DNA of 39,780 nt from Ignavibacteriaceae bacterium (GCA_014879635.1 JACSRR010000201.1:1-39780); one strand, 5' to 3'; positions 14,495 to 24,042 are shown, counted from the stretch's first letter. The notes: a model not told the origin generated them from the sequence alone. Made by a program: numbers and translations.

Positions 14495-16456
14495 TCAGGT
14501 TGTTTTTATAATCCGGTTTGATCTTTCTGAAACTGTTTTAGTTAATGTTAATTGAGCTTTTTCAATAAGGTTTTCAACCGTACTCTTTTCATTCACGGGT
14601 AAAACAACACCCGAGATTGTAATAGTTGTTTTTTTAGAGTACAACGAGATAGGTTCACCCGATACTTTACCTCTAAGTCTCTCAGCCCAAACAAAAGCTT
14701 CTTCCTGCGGCAAATTGAACCTGTAAATAGCGTAGGTTTTATCATTTATTTTGCCTAAAAGTGACATTGGCTCAACTTCATTAATCAAAATTTTTGCTAG
14801 AGCGTTACTTGCCTTTTTAACCGGATTAGTTTCAAATAAGTTTGGGTCATAAATTAAAGCATCTAATTCTAAAAGGATAAAACTACCCGGTAATTTAAGA
14901 ATTTTTGTTTTTTGTAACTCACCTTGCAACCGCTCTAAAAAATAGGCTTTTGTGAATACATTTGTTTCAACATCCCTTGTTATAAATCTTTTGAGTGTTG
15001 TTTGCATATTTTGACTAAAAAGATAAAAAGCAAGTGCCCCGAGAGCATTAAAAAGAAACATCGATTCTTGTGAAGTAAAAGCTCCTGTTCTTTTGCTTTC
15101 GTAACATACTGCACCGTAGCAGAAATCTTTATATACAAGAGGGATAGTCATAAATGACCCGGTTAACTCAATATTCTCATTTTCCTTAAATCTTATAAAC
15201 TTGCTATCAGAAAGGTCATTAATAATTCTGGGACTTTTACCACTTATACTTTGGTAAACTATACTCAGCCCCTCTTCTAAAATTGTTCCCTCTCGCAAAT
15301 AACTTTTATTCGTATTATTAAACACAACTGCAGCAATTGATTTATTAGTGTTTGGGTCTGTTTGAACCAGAACACATTGGTCACAAGAAATAAGTTGAGC
15401 TAAATTGTCATAAACTAATGTATGAATATCTTCAGGAGTTTCAATTCTCAAAAGATTTTCATAAAGTTTGTCAACTAATTCCAACTTTTGTTCTGCATTC
15501 GCATTGTTAAATTTGCTCTCAAAAAGCCCAAGATATAGTATAATTAGTCTAACATATTTTCCTAAAGTATAAATGCTTTCTTCACCAAATGCATCATTTT
15601 CCTTAGAGTCAATTAAAAGCACTCCAATTAAACTGTTTGAGTATTGCACCGGAACTGCGGCAACACTTCTTATCTTCTGTGATTCAATATAGTATTTAAT
15701 ATTGTCTGATTCTGCCGCCGGTAATAACTCTGCAATAAAATTTGCTTTTTCGGATTTTACAACATTACTTAAAAAATCATCCTCAATTTCTAAATGTGAA
15801 TCAATTAATTGTTCTTTGTTACCTGAACTTAACTTAACAAATATTTTTTCACTTGATTTAATATATCCAAAATAAATTGCTGTATGAGCAGACTGAGCTT
15901 CTCTAATCACTTCTAAAAATAGCTCGAAAACATGATTAATCTCTTCTCTTTTACTCCCAAAATTCGGAATTGTAGAATTTACAATCTCTCTGAATTTCCG
16001 GTTTATTTCGTCTGTGTCTGTTTCATAAGTTTTAGAATGAATTGATACTTTCTTAACTGCTTGTTCGCTTGAAGTTGTATAATGACTACCGTTATGAGAT
16101 ATAGGAATTGGAACAACAGGATTTTCTGAAGTATCAGGATATTTTTCAGCGCTCGTAGTTTTATCCTCATCCTGATGAGGTAAAGCCGGAGAATCTTTGG
16201 TTATTGTTTGAACAATCGTGAAACCTTCATCAGAATAAACGGGCGATTCAGCAGAGTTTGTGTTTGATGAAGAATGTACGGAATAACTACCAGACTTATT
16301 ACTTAGTCCAAACAATGCATCTCTTTCACTGTAAGCATAAATTGCAAGCATAATCAAGAAAATAGCAGATATGATTGAGGCAACTGTTCCGCCAAAAACA
16401 ATTAGCAACATTAATGAACCGGGAAGCACTATAAAAAGTAGGGATTTTTTAATCAT
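14495..16456 (-). CDS. Membrane GAF-GAF protein with degenerate GGDEF-like domain
   Basis: A 653-residue protein. Two N-terminal hydrophobic helices (about 5-42) are followed by a Ser/Thr/Asn-rich low-complexity linker (50-150). Two GAF-like sensor domains follow (about 170-310 and 330-485), and then a C-terminal region shaped like a diguanylate cyclase domain (about 495-645). Where a working cyclase has GGDEF, this one reads LLGKINDKTYAIY (566-578), so catalysis is very unlikely. It may bind a nucleotide or serve as a dimerising signalling module. The stop overlaps the ribosome binding site of deoB, so the two are cotranscribed. Confidence 0.75.
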   Translation of the reverse strand: MIKKSLLFIVLPGSLMLLIVFGGTVASIISAIFLIMLAIYAYSERDALFGLSNKSGSYSVHSSSNTNSAESPVYSDEGFTIVQTITKDSPALPHQDEDKTTSAEKYPDTSENPVVPIPISHNGSHYTTSSEQAVKKVSIHSKTYETDTDEINRKFREIVNSTIPNFGSKREEINHVFELFLEVIREAQSAHTAIYFGYIKSSEKIFVKLSSGNKEQLIDSHLEIEDDFLSNVVKSEKANFIAELLPAAESDNIKYYIESQKIRSVAAVPVQYSNSLIGVLLIDSKENDAFGEESIYTLGKYVRLIILYLGLFESKFNNANAEQKLELVDKLYENLLRIETPEDIHTLVYDNLAQLISCDQCVLVQTDPNTNKSIAAVVFNNTNKSYLREGTILEEGLSIVYQSISGKSPRIINDLSDSKFIRFKENENIELTGSFMTIPLVYKDFCYGAVCYESKRTGAFTSQESMFLFNALGALAFYLFSQNMQTTLKRFITRDVETNVFTKAYFLERLQGELQKTKILKLPGSFILLELDALIYDPNLFETNPVKKASNALAKILINEVEPMSLLGKINDKTYAIYRFNLPQEEAFVWAERLRGKVSGEPISLYSKKTTITISGVVLPVNEKSTVENLIEKAQLTLTKTVSERSNRIIKTT

Positions 16457-16500
16457 TTATTTATTTTATTAGGCGTCTAAAATATTCCATAAATTACAAT

Positions 16501-16532
16501 ATAAGATAGTTTGTTAAATGTTCTCTTGCAAA
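16501..16532 (-). promoter_or_regulatory. Candidate promoter of the GAF-deoB operon
   Basis: On the minus strand TTTG (16529-16532), a 20-bp spacer and TATCTTAT (16501-16508) resemble the TTG-N17-23-TAnnTTTG pattern, with two mismatches at the end of the -7 box. It lies about 45 bp before the ATG at 16456. The remaining intergenic DNA up to 16744 is AT-rich and shows no gene. Confidence 0.35.
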
Positions 16533-16744
16533 AAAAACAGCATTGATTATTAATTTTTTTAACAATTTTTTAGATAATTTTTCTATGAATATTTAACAAA
16601 AAACTATAGTACTTCAGATTAAGTACAAATGATAGTTAATTATAGATTTGCAATTTAAGAAAATTAATTAAAAAGAGAGATTAAACCGGGAGAAATTGAG
16701 CAACTAATTAACTTTTAAGTACTAACTTTTAAATTAAGACAAAA

Positions 16745-17326
16745 CTACAAATTATTCAAAATAAATTTGACTAAAGTTTTTTGATATTTTGAATTCTTGA
16801 TACTATAAAGGAAAAAAGACTCATCTCTAACATAACCGGGATAATTTTCCGAAAATATTTTCAAATTTTTACTCATTTCTTTTTGATTGAGTTTATCCGT
16901 TTTAGTTAGTAATTTGATATCGCGAAACCCCTTAGCTGTAACAAAATTATGGAAATCGCCATCTAAATTTGAATCAGGAACAAATGCATCAATTAAATGA
17001 ATAGAAAGAGCAATATTCTTGCTAAAATTAAAATATTTATCGATAACATCAGCCCATTTTGCCTGTTCTGACCGGCTAACTTTAGCGTAACCAAAGCCTG
17101 GTAAATCGACAAAATAAAACGATTTTTCTATAAGATAATAGTTTATGGTACGGGTTTTACCGGGAGTTGAACTCGTTTTTGCTAATTTTTCACGGTTGCA
17201 AATTGAGTTAATAAAAGATGACTTGCCCACATTTGATCTACCGCACAACACAACCTCGGGAAGCCCTGTAGTGGGTAACCCTTCGGTGTTAAAGTAAGTG
17301 CCGGTATATTCAGCAGAGCGAAACAT
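16745..17326 (-). CDS. engB: Ribosome biogenesis GTPase EngB (YihA/YsxC)
   Basis: A 193-residue GTPase needed for late 50S subunit assembly. G1 is GRSNVGKSS (29-37), the G2 Thr is in STPGKTR, G3 is DLPGFG and G4 is TKTD. I chose the ATG at 17326. A TTG 42 bases earlier (17368) is in frame but lies inside the terminator of the ribosomal operon and would add 14 residues with no family match. It follows rplQ in the same direction, beyond that terminator, so it probably depends on read-through or a promoter I did not find. No Shine-Dalgarno is visible. Confidence 0.9.
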   Translation of the reverse strand: MFRSAEYTGTYFNTEGLPTTGLPEVVLCGRSNVGKSSFINSICNREKLAKTSSTPGKTRTINYYLIEKSFYFVDLPGFGYAKVSRSEQAKWADVIDKYFNFSKNIALSIHLIDAFVPDSNLDGDFHNFVTAKGFRDIKLLTKTDKLNQKEMSKNLKIFSENYPGYVRDESFFLYSIKNSKYQKTLVKFILNNL

Positions 17327-17350
17327 TTTGGATATAGGAGATAATGATTT

Positions 17351-17389
17351 TAAAAAATAAAAAAGCAACCCGTTAAACAGGTTGCTTTT
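17351..17389 (-). terminator. Terminator of the ribosomal protein block
   Basis: A 10-bp perfect stem AAAAGCAACC (17361-17370) with GGTTGCTTTT (17380-17389) around a 9-base loop. On the minus strand a long T-rich tract follows (complement of 17351-17364). It starts 18 bp after the rplQ stop and marks the end of the operon. Confidence 0.92.
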
Positions 17390-17407
17390 GAATTCTAAGA
17401 ACTCTAA

Positions 17408-17866
17408 TTAAGCTTCAGCTTTTACTTTTTCTTTAGCTGCGGCTTCTTGTTGCTTTTTAACTTCGGCTTTAATCTCTTCTTTTTGAGAAGCTGACTCATT
17501 AGCTACTTCATTATAGTCAACTAATTCAATTATAGCCATTGCTGCAGCATCACCTAAGCGAAAACCTGCTTTAATTACTCTTGTATAACCACCCGGTCTA
17601 TCACCTACCATAGTTACAATATCATTAAAGAGAGTTTTAGCAGCTTCTTTATGACGCAGAGTATCCATTACGGTACGCTTATCTGTTAAAGTACCTTTTC
17701 TCGCTTTAGTAATTAAAGGCTCAACAAAACTTCTTAATTCTTTAGCTTTAGCAAGCGTTGTTTTAATTCTTTTATGAAGTAAAAGTGACGCAGCCAAATT
17801 TCTTAACAAAGCTGTTCTGTGAGAAGCAGTTCTATTTAATTTCCTTGATGTGACACGGTGTCTCAT
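17408..17866 (-). CDS. rplQ: 50S ribosomal protein L17
   Basis: A 152-residue protein at the 50S exit region. The core ([20 protein letters not shown] to [11 protein letters not shown]) is standard and about 118 residues long. It is followed by a tail of about 34 residues rich in Glu, Lys and Ala (from 119 on) that is absent from E. coli L17 and probably disordered. It is the last gene of the block, 18 bp after rpoA and just before the terminator at 17351-17389. Confidence 0.96.
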   Translation of the reverse strand: MRHRVTSRKLNRTASHRTALLRNLAASLLLHKRIKTTLAKAKELRSFVEPLITKARKGTLTDKRTVMDTLRHKEAAKTLFNDIVTMVGDRPGGYTRVIKAGFRLGDAAAMAIIELVDYNEVANESASQKEEIKAEVKKQQEAAAKEKVKAEA

Positions 17867-17884
17867 ATTCTAACCTTCCGTGAA

Positions 17885-18877
17885 TTATTGATTTTCTGAT
17901 TCTTCTTTTAAATACTTGTCTATATCCATACCAAACTCTAAACCAAGTTCTTCAACTATGTTCATAAGTTCTGATAAAGATTTCCTGCCAAAATTTCTGA
18001 ATTTTAACATTTCAGCTTCATCTTTTGAAACTAATTCGGCAAGATTTTTAATGTTTGCTGCTTTAAGGCAATTATGCGATCTAACGCTAAGTTCAAGATC
18101 ATCAACATTAGTTAAAAGAATCTTTTTAATTCTCTCTTTCTCTAAATCTTTTTTCTGAACTTGCGGAACTTCTTCTTGCTCAACATTCATATTGATAAAC
18201 AATTGAAGATGATCACGCAAAATTTTAGCAGCCTGTGTAACAGCGTCATCCGGAGTTACAGAACCGTCAGTAAAAACATTTAATGTTAATTTTTCATAAT
18301 CGTTTTTATCACCAATTCTAACATTAGCAACATCATAAGTAGCGTTTAAGATTGGCGAAAAAATTGAATCTATAGCAATCATACCAATTGGGAAATCGGG
18401 TTGTTTGTTCTCGTTAGCCGGAACATATCCTTTACCTTTACCAATTCTTAACTCTACATCAAACTTAGCATTTGAATTTAAAGTAGCAATATGAAGACCG
18501 GGATTCAAAATTTCTATATCCGGTGAAGCCTTTTGCAAGTCATCAGCAGTCCATTCTTTTTCACCGTTAAAGCTTAAGTCAATCTTAGTAGCTTTTTTAT
18601 TAATTAATTTAAACCTAACCTGTTTAAGGTTAAGAATAATTTCGGTAACATCTTCAACTACACCCGGGATAGTTGTAAATTCATGTAAAACATTAGAAAA
18701 CTTAACTGCAGTTAAAGCAGAACCCGGTAGCGATGAAATTAAAACTCTACGCAGAGAGTTACCTAAGGTTACTCCGTAACCTCTTTCAAGCGGTTGAACC
18801 GTGAACTTGCCGTAAGTGTCAGAAAAACTTGATTCTTCTAATACTACATTTTCGGGCATTTTTAATAATACACTCAT
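17885..18877 (-). CDS. rpoA: RNA polymerase alpha subunit
   Basis: A 330-residue subunit of normal length. The N-terminal dimerisation domain (about 1-230) includes LERGYGVTLGNSLRRVLISS. The C-terminal domain (about 250-320) contains the DNA- and activator-binding helices NVDDLELSVRSHNCLKAANI and FGRKSLSEL. It nucleates polymerase assembly. It sits in the alpha operon between rpsD and rplQ, with a 29-bp gap from rpsD and 18 bp to rplQ. Confidence 0.97.
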   Translation of the reverse strand: MSVLLKMPENVVLEESSFSDTYGKFTVQPLERGYGVTLGNSLRRVLISSLPGSALTAVKFSNVLHEFTTIPGVVEDVTEIILNLKQVRFKLINKKATKIDLSFNGEKEWTADDLQKASPDIEILNPGLHIATLNSNAKFDVELRIGKGKGYVPANENKQPDFPIGMIAIDSIFSPILNATYDVANVRIGDKNDYEKLTLNVFTDGSVTPDDAVTQAAKILRDHLQLFINMNVEQEEVPQVQKKDLEKERIKKILLTNVDDLELSVRSHNCLKAANIKNLAELVSKDEAEMLKFRNFGRKSLSELMNIVEELGLEFGMDIDKYLKEESENQ

Positions 18878-18906
18878 TGAAATATCCTCTAAATTATTCA
18901 GTATGA

Positions 18907-19533
18907 TTATTTAGAATAGAGCTCGACAACTAACTGCTCATTTGCATTTAGAGGGATATCTGCTCTTTCAGGCACTTGTAAAAATGTACCTGTTAAATTG
19001 GCTTTATCTATAACCAACCATGAGAAAACACTGTCTTTTACCCTCTTAAGAGATTCATGGATAGGATCCAGTTTTTTGCTCTTTTCTTTAATTTTGATTA
19101 AATCACCGGGCGACAATAAATATGAAGGAATATCAACTATATGATTATTTACTAAAATATGTCTGTGGCTTATTAACTGGCGAGCTGCTTTCCTAGAAGA
19201 AGCAAAACCAAGTCTATAAACAACATTGTCTAGTCTTCTTTCTAATAGTTTAACCAAATTTTCGCCTGTTATTCCTTTTTGACGGCTTGCCTTTTCAAAT
19301 AAATTTCTGAACTGGGTTTCTAATAAACCATAAGTTCTTTTAATTTTCTGTTTTTCTCTAAGCTGAATACCGTATTCAGATATCTTTGATCTTCTAGATG
19401 TACCGTGCTGACCCGGAGGATAATTTCTCTTTTCGATAGGGCACTTTTCACTAAAGCATTTAGCACCTTTCAAAAACAGTTTTGTTTTTTCTCTCCTGCA
19501 TAACTTACAGACGGAACCTGTATATCTTGCCAT
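18907..19533 (-). CDS. rpsD: 30S ribosomal protein S4
   Basis: A 208-residue primary 16S-binding protein of the 30S body. It carries an N-terminal zinc site, C9-x2-C12 ... C26-x4-C31, which many bacteria have lost, and an S4 RNA-binding domain ([20 protein letters not shown] onwards, about 95-160). In other bacteria S4 represses its own operon. ATG start; 25-bp gap from rpsK. Confidence 0.97.
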   Translation of the reverse strand: MARYTGSVCKLCRREKTKLFLKGAKCFSEKCPIEKRNYPPGQHGTSRRSKISEYGIQLREKQKIKRTYGLLETQFRNLFEKASRQKGITGENLVKLLERRLDNVVYRLGFASSRKAARQLISHRHILVNNHIVDIPSYLLSPGDLIKIKEKSKKLDPIHESLKRVKDSVFSWLVIDKANLTGTFLQVPERADIPLNANEQLVVELYSK

Positions 19534-19558
19534 TTAATTCTTCTCCGATTCTAAAATT

Positions 19559-19945
19559 TTATACTCTTCTTCTCTTGGGAGGTCTGCAACCATTATGCGG
19601 AATTGGTGTTATATCTCTGATAGAACTAATCTCTAATCCACAATTTACTAATGCTCTGATTGCTGATTCCCTGCCGGCTCCGGGACCTTTAACCCTAACC
19701 TCAACTTTCCTCAATCCTAAATCGTATGCTTCTTTAGCTGCAGCTTCTGCAGTTACTTGAGCAGCGAACGGAGTGTTCTTTCTTGAGCCTTTAAAACTAT
19801 TTCTTCCGGCTGAAGACCACGATATCGTGTTACCGTAAACATCTGTTAATGTTACTAATACATTGTTAAATGTAGCTTGAATATGAGCCAATCCGTTAGC
19901 GTCAACTACATTCTTTTTTTTGACTTTCTTTACCGATTTAGCCAA
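19559..19945 (-). CDS. rpsK: 30S ribosomal protein S11
   Basis: A 128-residue platform protein that contacts 16S RNA helices near the E site. The conserved [33 protein letters not shown] and late [13 protein letters not shown] blocks are present. The start is TTG at 19945, with CGGAGG at a good distance and no alternative. The N-terminal arm is lysine-rich ([11 protein letters not shown]). It lies between rpsM and rpsD. Confidence 0.97.
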   Translation of the reverse strand: MAKSVKKVKKKNVVDANGLAHIQATFNNVLVTLTDVYGNTISWSSAGRNSFKGSRKNTPFAAQVTAEAAAKEAYDLGLRKVEVRVKGPGAGRESAIRALVNCGLEISSIRDITPIPHNGCRPPKRRRV

Positions 19946-19968
19946 ATTAATAAACCTCCGGTTATTTC

Positions 19969-20352
19969 TTATTTCTTAGCAGCGGCTTTCTTTTTGCCCG
20001 CAACTGTTTTTCTCTTACCTTTTCTTGTTCTAGAGTTTGTCCTGGTTCTCTGTCCTCTTGCCGGCAAACCTCTTCTGTGGCGTAGACCTCTGTAAGTTCC
20101 AATGTCCATCAATCTTTTTATATTTTGCTGAACTTCAGATCTTAGAGCTCCCTCAACTTTAAAATCGGTTTGTATTACTGATCTTATCGTACCGACTTCA
20201 TCCTCGTTTAAGGAAGATACTTTTCTGGTAGGATCAATATTGGCTTTATTTAAAATTTCTAAAGCATTAGTTTTACCTACACCGTAGATATACTGTAATG
20301 CATAGTAAACTTTTTTATTTTTGGGTAAATCTATACCGGCTATACGTGCCAA
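19969..20352 (-). CDS. rpsM: 30S ribosomal protein S13
   Basis: A 127-residue head protein that contacts P-site tRNA and forms intersubunit bridges with L5. [10 protein letters not shown], the helix-two-turn-helix [12 protein letters not shown] and the [16 protein letters not shown] motif are all present. The C-terminal tail is very basic ([17 protein letters not shown]). The start is TTG at 20352, required by the conserved N-terminus. It lies 15 bp after rpmJ. Confidence 0.97.
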   Translation of the reverse strand: MARIAGIDLPKNKKVYYALQYIYGVGKTNALEILNKANIDPTRKVSSLNEDEVGTIRSVIQTDFKVEGALRSEVQQNIKRLMDIGTYRGLRHRRGLPARGQRTRTNSRTRKGKRKTVAGKKKAAAKK

Positions 20353-20367
20353 ATAAATACTCCTTTT

Positions 20368-20481
20368 CTATCCTTGACGTTGTTTATGTTTTGGGTTACT
20401 GCAGATAATCCGCAAAACGCCTTTTCTTTTAATTACTTTACAATTATCGCAAATTTTTTTGACTGATGATCTTACTTTCAT
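20368..20481 (-). CDS. rpmJ: 50S ribosomal protein L36
   Basis: A 37-residue protein: ATG at 20481, TAG at 20368-20370. It begins [20 protein letters not shown] and has the zinc ligands Cys11, Cys14, Cys27 and His32, so this is the zinc-binding form. It lies 11 bp after infA and 15 bp before rpsM, the standard position in the alpha operon. Confidence 0.96.
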   Translation of the reverse strand: MKVRSSVKKICDNCKVIKRKGVLRIICSNPKHKQRQG

Positions 20482-20492
20482 TTGTCTCTCCG

Positions 20493-20711
20493 TTATTTAT
20501 AGCGGTATGTTATCCGCCCCTTGGTCAAATCATAGGGCGATAGTTCAACCGATACCTTGTCTCCTACTAATATCTTGATAAAATGCATTCTCATTTTACC
20601 CGAGATATGGGCTAAAATCTCATGTCCATTATCTAATTTAACTTTAAAGTTTGCATTAGGCAATGTTTCTGTTATAATTCCGTCAACTTTTATTGGTCCT
20701 TGTTTCGACAT
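20493..20711 (-). CDS. infA: Translation initiation factor IF-1
   Basis: A 72-residue S1/OB-fold protein that occupies the 30S A site during initiation. Length is exactly standard. The motifs [20 protein letters not shown] and KGRITYRYK are intact. Its ATG directly abuts the map stop codon with no gap, so the pair is coupled. Confidence 0.97.
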   Translation of the reverse strand: MSKQGPIKVDGIITETLPNANFKVKLDNGHEILAHISGKMRMHFIKILVGDKVSVELSPYDLTKGRITYRYK

Positions 20712-21473
20712 CTAATTAACCGTCAATATTTCCGGATTACCGTTAGTAATCAAAATTGTGTGTTCAAAATGTGCCGAAGTTGACCCGTCTTTTGTTTTTA
20801 TTGTCCAACCGTCAACGCCTTCAAAAACATCGTATGTTCCTGCATTCACCATTGGTTCTATGGCCAAGGTCATTCCGGCTTTTAATTTTTTCCCTGTACC
20901 TTTAATTCCGTAATTCGGTATTGAAGGTTCTTCATGTAAATACTTACCTACTCCGTGCCCGCATAATGCTCTTACTATTGAAAAACCGTTTGATTCTACA
21001 TAGTTTTGCACGGCATAAGAAATATCATGAACCCTTTTAGATTCTCTTGCTTCTTCTATTCCGAGATATAATGATTTTTCAGTAACATCCATAAGCTTTC
21101 TTTTTTCTTCGCTTATTTCACCAACTGCAACTGTAATTGCAGCATCGCCATAATATCCGTTTTTAACTACACCAACATCTATTGATATAATCTCACCTTC
21201 TTTTAAGGTTCTTTCCGAAGGTATTCCATGAACAACTTCATCTTCTACCGAAGTACACAATGAAGCCGGATACGGAATCGCTCCCGGAATTCTATAACCT
21301 TTAAAAGCCGGTTTCCCTCCGTTCTTTAAGATGTTGTCTTCAGCTATCCTGTCTAATTCTTTTGTTGTAACACCGGCTACAATATACTTTTTTACAATTT
21401 GTAGAGTTTCTGCAACAATTTTACAGCTCTCTCTAATATATTCTATCTCTTTTTTAGCTTTGAGAAAAATCAT
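20712..21473 (-). CDS. map: Type I methionine aminopeptidase
   Basis: A 253-residue metalloenzyme that removes the initiator Met from nascent proteins. The five metal ligands are recognisable: Asp in ISIDVGVV, Asp in YYGDAAITV, His in CGHGVGKYLHEEP, Glu in LAIEPMV and Glu in HFEHTILI. There is no N-terminal zinc-finger extension. It starts 1 bp after secY; adk, which separates secY and map in many bacteria, is absent here. Confidence 0.96.
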   Translation of the reverse strand: MIFLKAKKEIEYIRESCKIVAETLQIVKKYIVAGVTTKELDRIAEDNILKNGGKPAFKGYRIPGAIPYPASLCTSVEDEVVHGIPSERTLKEGEIISIDVGVVKNGYYGDAAITVAVGEISEEKRKLMDVTEKSLYLGIEEARESKRVHDISYAVQNYVESNGFSIVRALCGHGVGKYLHEEPSIPNYGIKGTGKKLKAGMTLAIEPMVNAGTYDVFEGVDGWTIKTKDGSTSAHFEHTILITNGNPEILTVN

Positions 21474-21474
21474 A

Positions 21475-22809
21475 CTAGCGTCTTCTGACGAACTTGTTCC
21501 CTTTCATAAATCCGTCGTAATGTCTCATTACAAGCATAGAGTTAATTTGTTGCATTGTATCAATAACAACGCCAACCATAATTAACAAACTTGTACCGCC
21601 GTAAAACTGAGCAAATTTGCCCGACACATTAAATCCTGATACAAATGCCGGCAGGATAGCAACTAATGCTAAGAAAAATGAACCGGGAAGAGTAATTTTT
21701 GTCAATATATTATCAATAAATTCAGATGTTTGTTTACCTGGTCTTATTCCCGGAACAAATCCACCTTGTCTTTTCATTGAGTCAGCAACATCTTTTGGAT
21801 TAAATGCAATTGCAGTATAAAAATATGTGAAGAATATAATGATTATAGCATACACTATTGAATAGAGCGGAGCTGTATAATCAAAGTGCCTTGCCATTGA
21901 TTGCATAAATTCATTTTCCGGGAAAAATGAAAGCATTGTATTGGGTATAAACATTATTGATTGAGCAAAGATAATAGGCATTACACCCGCTGTATTTACT
22001 CTTAAAGGTATATACTGAGTTGTTCCGCCGTACACTTTTTTCCCGACAACACGCTTTGCATACTCAACAGGAATTCTTCTTGTACCTTGAGTAACTAAAA
22101 TTACACTTGCAATAACTAAAACTAAGAAAGCTAAAAGGATGATCTCAACAATTAACCCTCTCTGACCGGTTGCAATCAACTGATACTCATCTAAAACTGC
22201 ATACGGAAGCCGGTCAATAATACCTATAAAGATTATAAGTGAAATACCGTTTCCGATTCCTCTTTCAGTTATTTGCTCACCCATCCACATCATAAAAACA
22301 GTAGCTGATGTAAGGATAATAATAGATGAAAGAGTAAACATAAACCCTTGAACTTCAGGCGGTACAATCGGAATACCGTTAGCTTCTAAGCTATAAAGAC
22401 GGATTGTAACACCCCATGCTTGAAACGCTGAAAGAACTACCGTACCGTAACGGGTAAGCTGAGTAATTTTCTTTCTGCCTTCCTCACCTTCTTGCTGAAG
22501 TTTTTGGAAATAAGGAACAACAGCACCCAACAATTGAATAATAATTGAGGCGCTGATGTATGGCATAATACCTAAAGCAAAGATAGCAGCGTTTGAAAAC
22601 GCCCCCCCTACAAACATATCATATAAACCGAAGAGATTGTCTGTTGACTGATTAGCCATAGCGTCTGAAAGAACTTTGGCATCAACTCCGGGTAATGTTA
22701 TGTGAGCACCCACTCTAACTATAAATAGTATAAAGAGGGTAAAGAGGAGTCTTGTTCTTAACTCTTCTACTTTGAATATGTTTCTAATTGTCTCTAATAA
22801 TTTCTGCAT
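21475..22809 (-). CDS. secY: Protein translocase subunit SecY
   Basis: A 444-residue channel subunit with ten predicted membrane helices. LFTLFILFIVRVGAHITLPG is the first. The cytosolic loop GEEGRKKITQLTRYGT, EQITERGIGNGISLIIF, and the ribosome-binding C-terminal loop with FIPGIRPGKQTSEFI are all standard. It lies between rplO (18-bp gap) and map, as expected for the spc section. Confidence 0.97.
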   Translation of the reverse strand: MQKLLETIRNIFKVEELRTRLLFTLFILFIVRVGAHITLPGVDAKVLSDAMANQSTDNLFGLYDMFVGGAFSNAAIFALGIMPYISASIIIQLLGAVVPYFQKLQQEGEEGRKKITQLTRYGTVVLSAFQAWGVTIRLYSLEANGIPIVPPEVQGFMFTLSSIIILTSATVFMMWMGEQITERGIGNGISLIIFIGIIDRLPYAVLDEYQLIATGQRGLIVEIILLAFLVLVIASVILVTQGTRRIPVEYAKRVVGKKVYGGTTQYIPLRVNTAGVMPIIFAQSIMFIPNTMLSFFPENEFMQSMARHFDYTAPLYSIVYAIIIIFFTYFYTAIAFNPKDVADSMKRQGGFVPGIRPGKQTSEFIDNILTKITLPGSFFLALVAILPAFVSGFNVSGKFAQFYGGTSLLIMVGVVIDTMQQINSMLVMRHYDGFMKGNKFVRRR

Positions 22810-22827
22810 TTTTTACCGGGATAAAAT

Positions 22828-23286
22828 TTATTCTTTTTCTGCTTTACCGCCAGCTGCCTCAATTTTCTTTGCTGCGGTTTCGCTGTAAGCATCAACTTTG
22901 AGATTAACCACTGTGGTTATCTCACCGTTTCCAAGAATTTTAACAGGTTTTAAAGCGGATGAAATAAGTCCGGCTTTAAACAATTCTTTTTTTCCAATCA
23001 ACTCGGGATTGAGTTTACCTTTTTCAATAGCAATTTGAAGAACATTCAAATTGATAGTTTGAACATCAACTCTAAAAGGAGGAGTAAAACCTAATTTAGG
23101 AATTCTTCTCTGTAAAGGCATCTGACCGCCCTCAAATGATGCTTTAATAGAAGCACCCGAGCGTGATTTCTGTCCGTTCATACCTCTAGTAGCAGTTTTA
23201 CCGTGACCTGAACCTGCTCCTCTACCAACTCTTTTTCTTTTTTTACGGGAGCCTTCGGCATATTTTAAATTGCTTAAATAATCCAT
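22828..23286 (-). CDS. rplO: 50S ribosomal protein L15
   Basis: A 152-residue protein, normal length. The glycine-rich N-terminus GRGAGSGHGKTATRGMNGQK contacts 23S RNA; FEGGQMPLQRRIPKLGF follows. ATG start, 6 bp after rpmD. Confidence 0.97.
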   Translation of the reverse strand: MDYLSNLKYAEGSRKKRKRVGRGAGSGHGKTATRGMNGQKSRSGASIKASFEGGQMPLQRRIPKLGFTPPFRVDVQTINLNVLQIAIEKGKLNPELIGKKELFKAGLISSALKPVKILGNGEITTVVNLKVDAYSETAAKKIEAAGGKAEKE

Positions 23287-23292
23287 GTTCTA

Positions 23293-23478
23293 CTATGCCT
23301 CTTGAATTTCTTCTATTTTAATTAAATGTGCAACTTTTCTGATCTGCCCTCTTAATTGAGGAGAATCATTTTTTACTACTGACCGGTTTGGTCTGCCTAA
23401 ACCGAGAGCTTTAATAGTAAGCTTTTGGGTTAAAGGTCTATCGATAATACTACGGGTCTGAGTAATTTTAATTTTCAT
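23293..23478 (-). CDS. rpmD: 50S ribosomal protein L30
   Basis: A 61-residue protein: [19 protein letters not shown], then [16 protein letters not shown] chose the ATG at 23478. An in-frame codon at 23529 would add 17 residues unlike any L30 and lies deep in rpsE. The chosen start overlaps the rpsE end by 11 bp, with GGAG 9 bases upstream inside rpsE, so translation is coupled. Confidence 0.95.
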   Translation of the reverse strand: MKIKITQTRSIIDRPLTQKLTIKALGLGRPNRSVVKNDSPQLRGQIRKVAHLIKIEEIQEA

Positions 23479-24004
23479 CTTCTTTTGCTCCAACTTTGGT
23501 TCCGAACATTTCATTAACGGAAATACCACGCAAATTGGCTATGTCACCTGCATCTCTCAAAGACATTAAACCGGCTAAAGTAGCTTTAACTAAGTTGTGG
23601 GGATTACTTGAGCCTAAAGACTTTGTTAAGATATCTTGAACACCGGCTGCTTCAAGCACGGCTCTAACACCACCGCCGGCAATCAAACCAGTTCCGGGAG
23701 ATGCCGGCTTTAATAAAACTTTGCCTGCACCAAATTTTCCGATAACTTCGTGAGGGATAGTATGCTTACTTAATTGTACTGATTTAAGATTCTTTTTAGC
23801 GTCTTCGGTACCTTTTTGGATAGCGTCAGTAACCTCATTAGCTTTACCTAAACCGATGCCAACCTTTCCGTTACCGTTCCCTACAACAACAATAGCATTA
23901 AAACCAAATCTACGGCCACCTTTAACTACTTTTGCTACTCTGTTTATATGGACTACTTTGTCCTTTAAATCGCCGGTTTCGGATTGATTTCTAACTTGCT
24001 TCAA
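23468..24004 (-). CDS. rpsE: 30S ribosomal protein S5
   Basis: A 178-residue protein near the mRNA entry site, involved in decoding fidelity. It has the double-stranded-RNA-like fold ([37 protein letters not shown]) and the ribosomal C-terminal fold ([22 protein letters not shown]). The start is TTG at 24004, with GGAG 8 bases upstream and no ATG alternative. Unusually, a tRNA-Gln gene separates it from rplR. Confidence 0.97.
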   Translation of the reverse strand: MKQVRNQSETGDLKDKVVHINRVAKVVKGGRRFGFNAIVVVGNGNGKVGIGLGKANEVTDAIQKGTEDAKKNLKSVQLSKHTIPHEVIGKFGAGKVLLKPASPGTGLIAGGGVRAVLEAAGVQDILTKSLGSSNPHNLVKATLAGLMSLRDAGDIANLRGISVNEMFGTKVGAKEDEN

Positions 24005-24042
24005 TTTAATAACTCCGTTGCGTTTCTAATAATAATAATTTG

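Noticed and set aside
17327-17368. Upstream TTG start for engB
   Set aside because: It falls in the stem of the ribosomal block terminator and adds residues that do not match EngB proteins.
20712-22809. Loss of adk between secY and map as an unusual deletion
   Set aside because: Many lineages keep adk elsewhere; with the 1-bp secY-map junction this looks like a stable arrangement, not a recent event.
23479-23529. 17-residue longer start for rpmD
   Set aside because: It lies within rpsE, has no family match, and the ATG at 23478 has a well-spaced GGAG.
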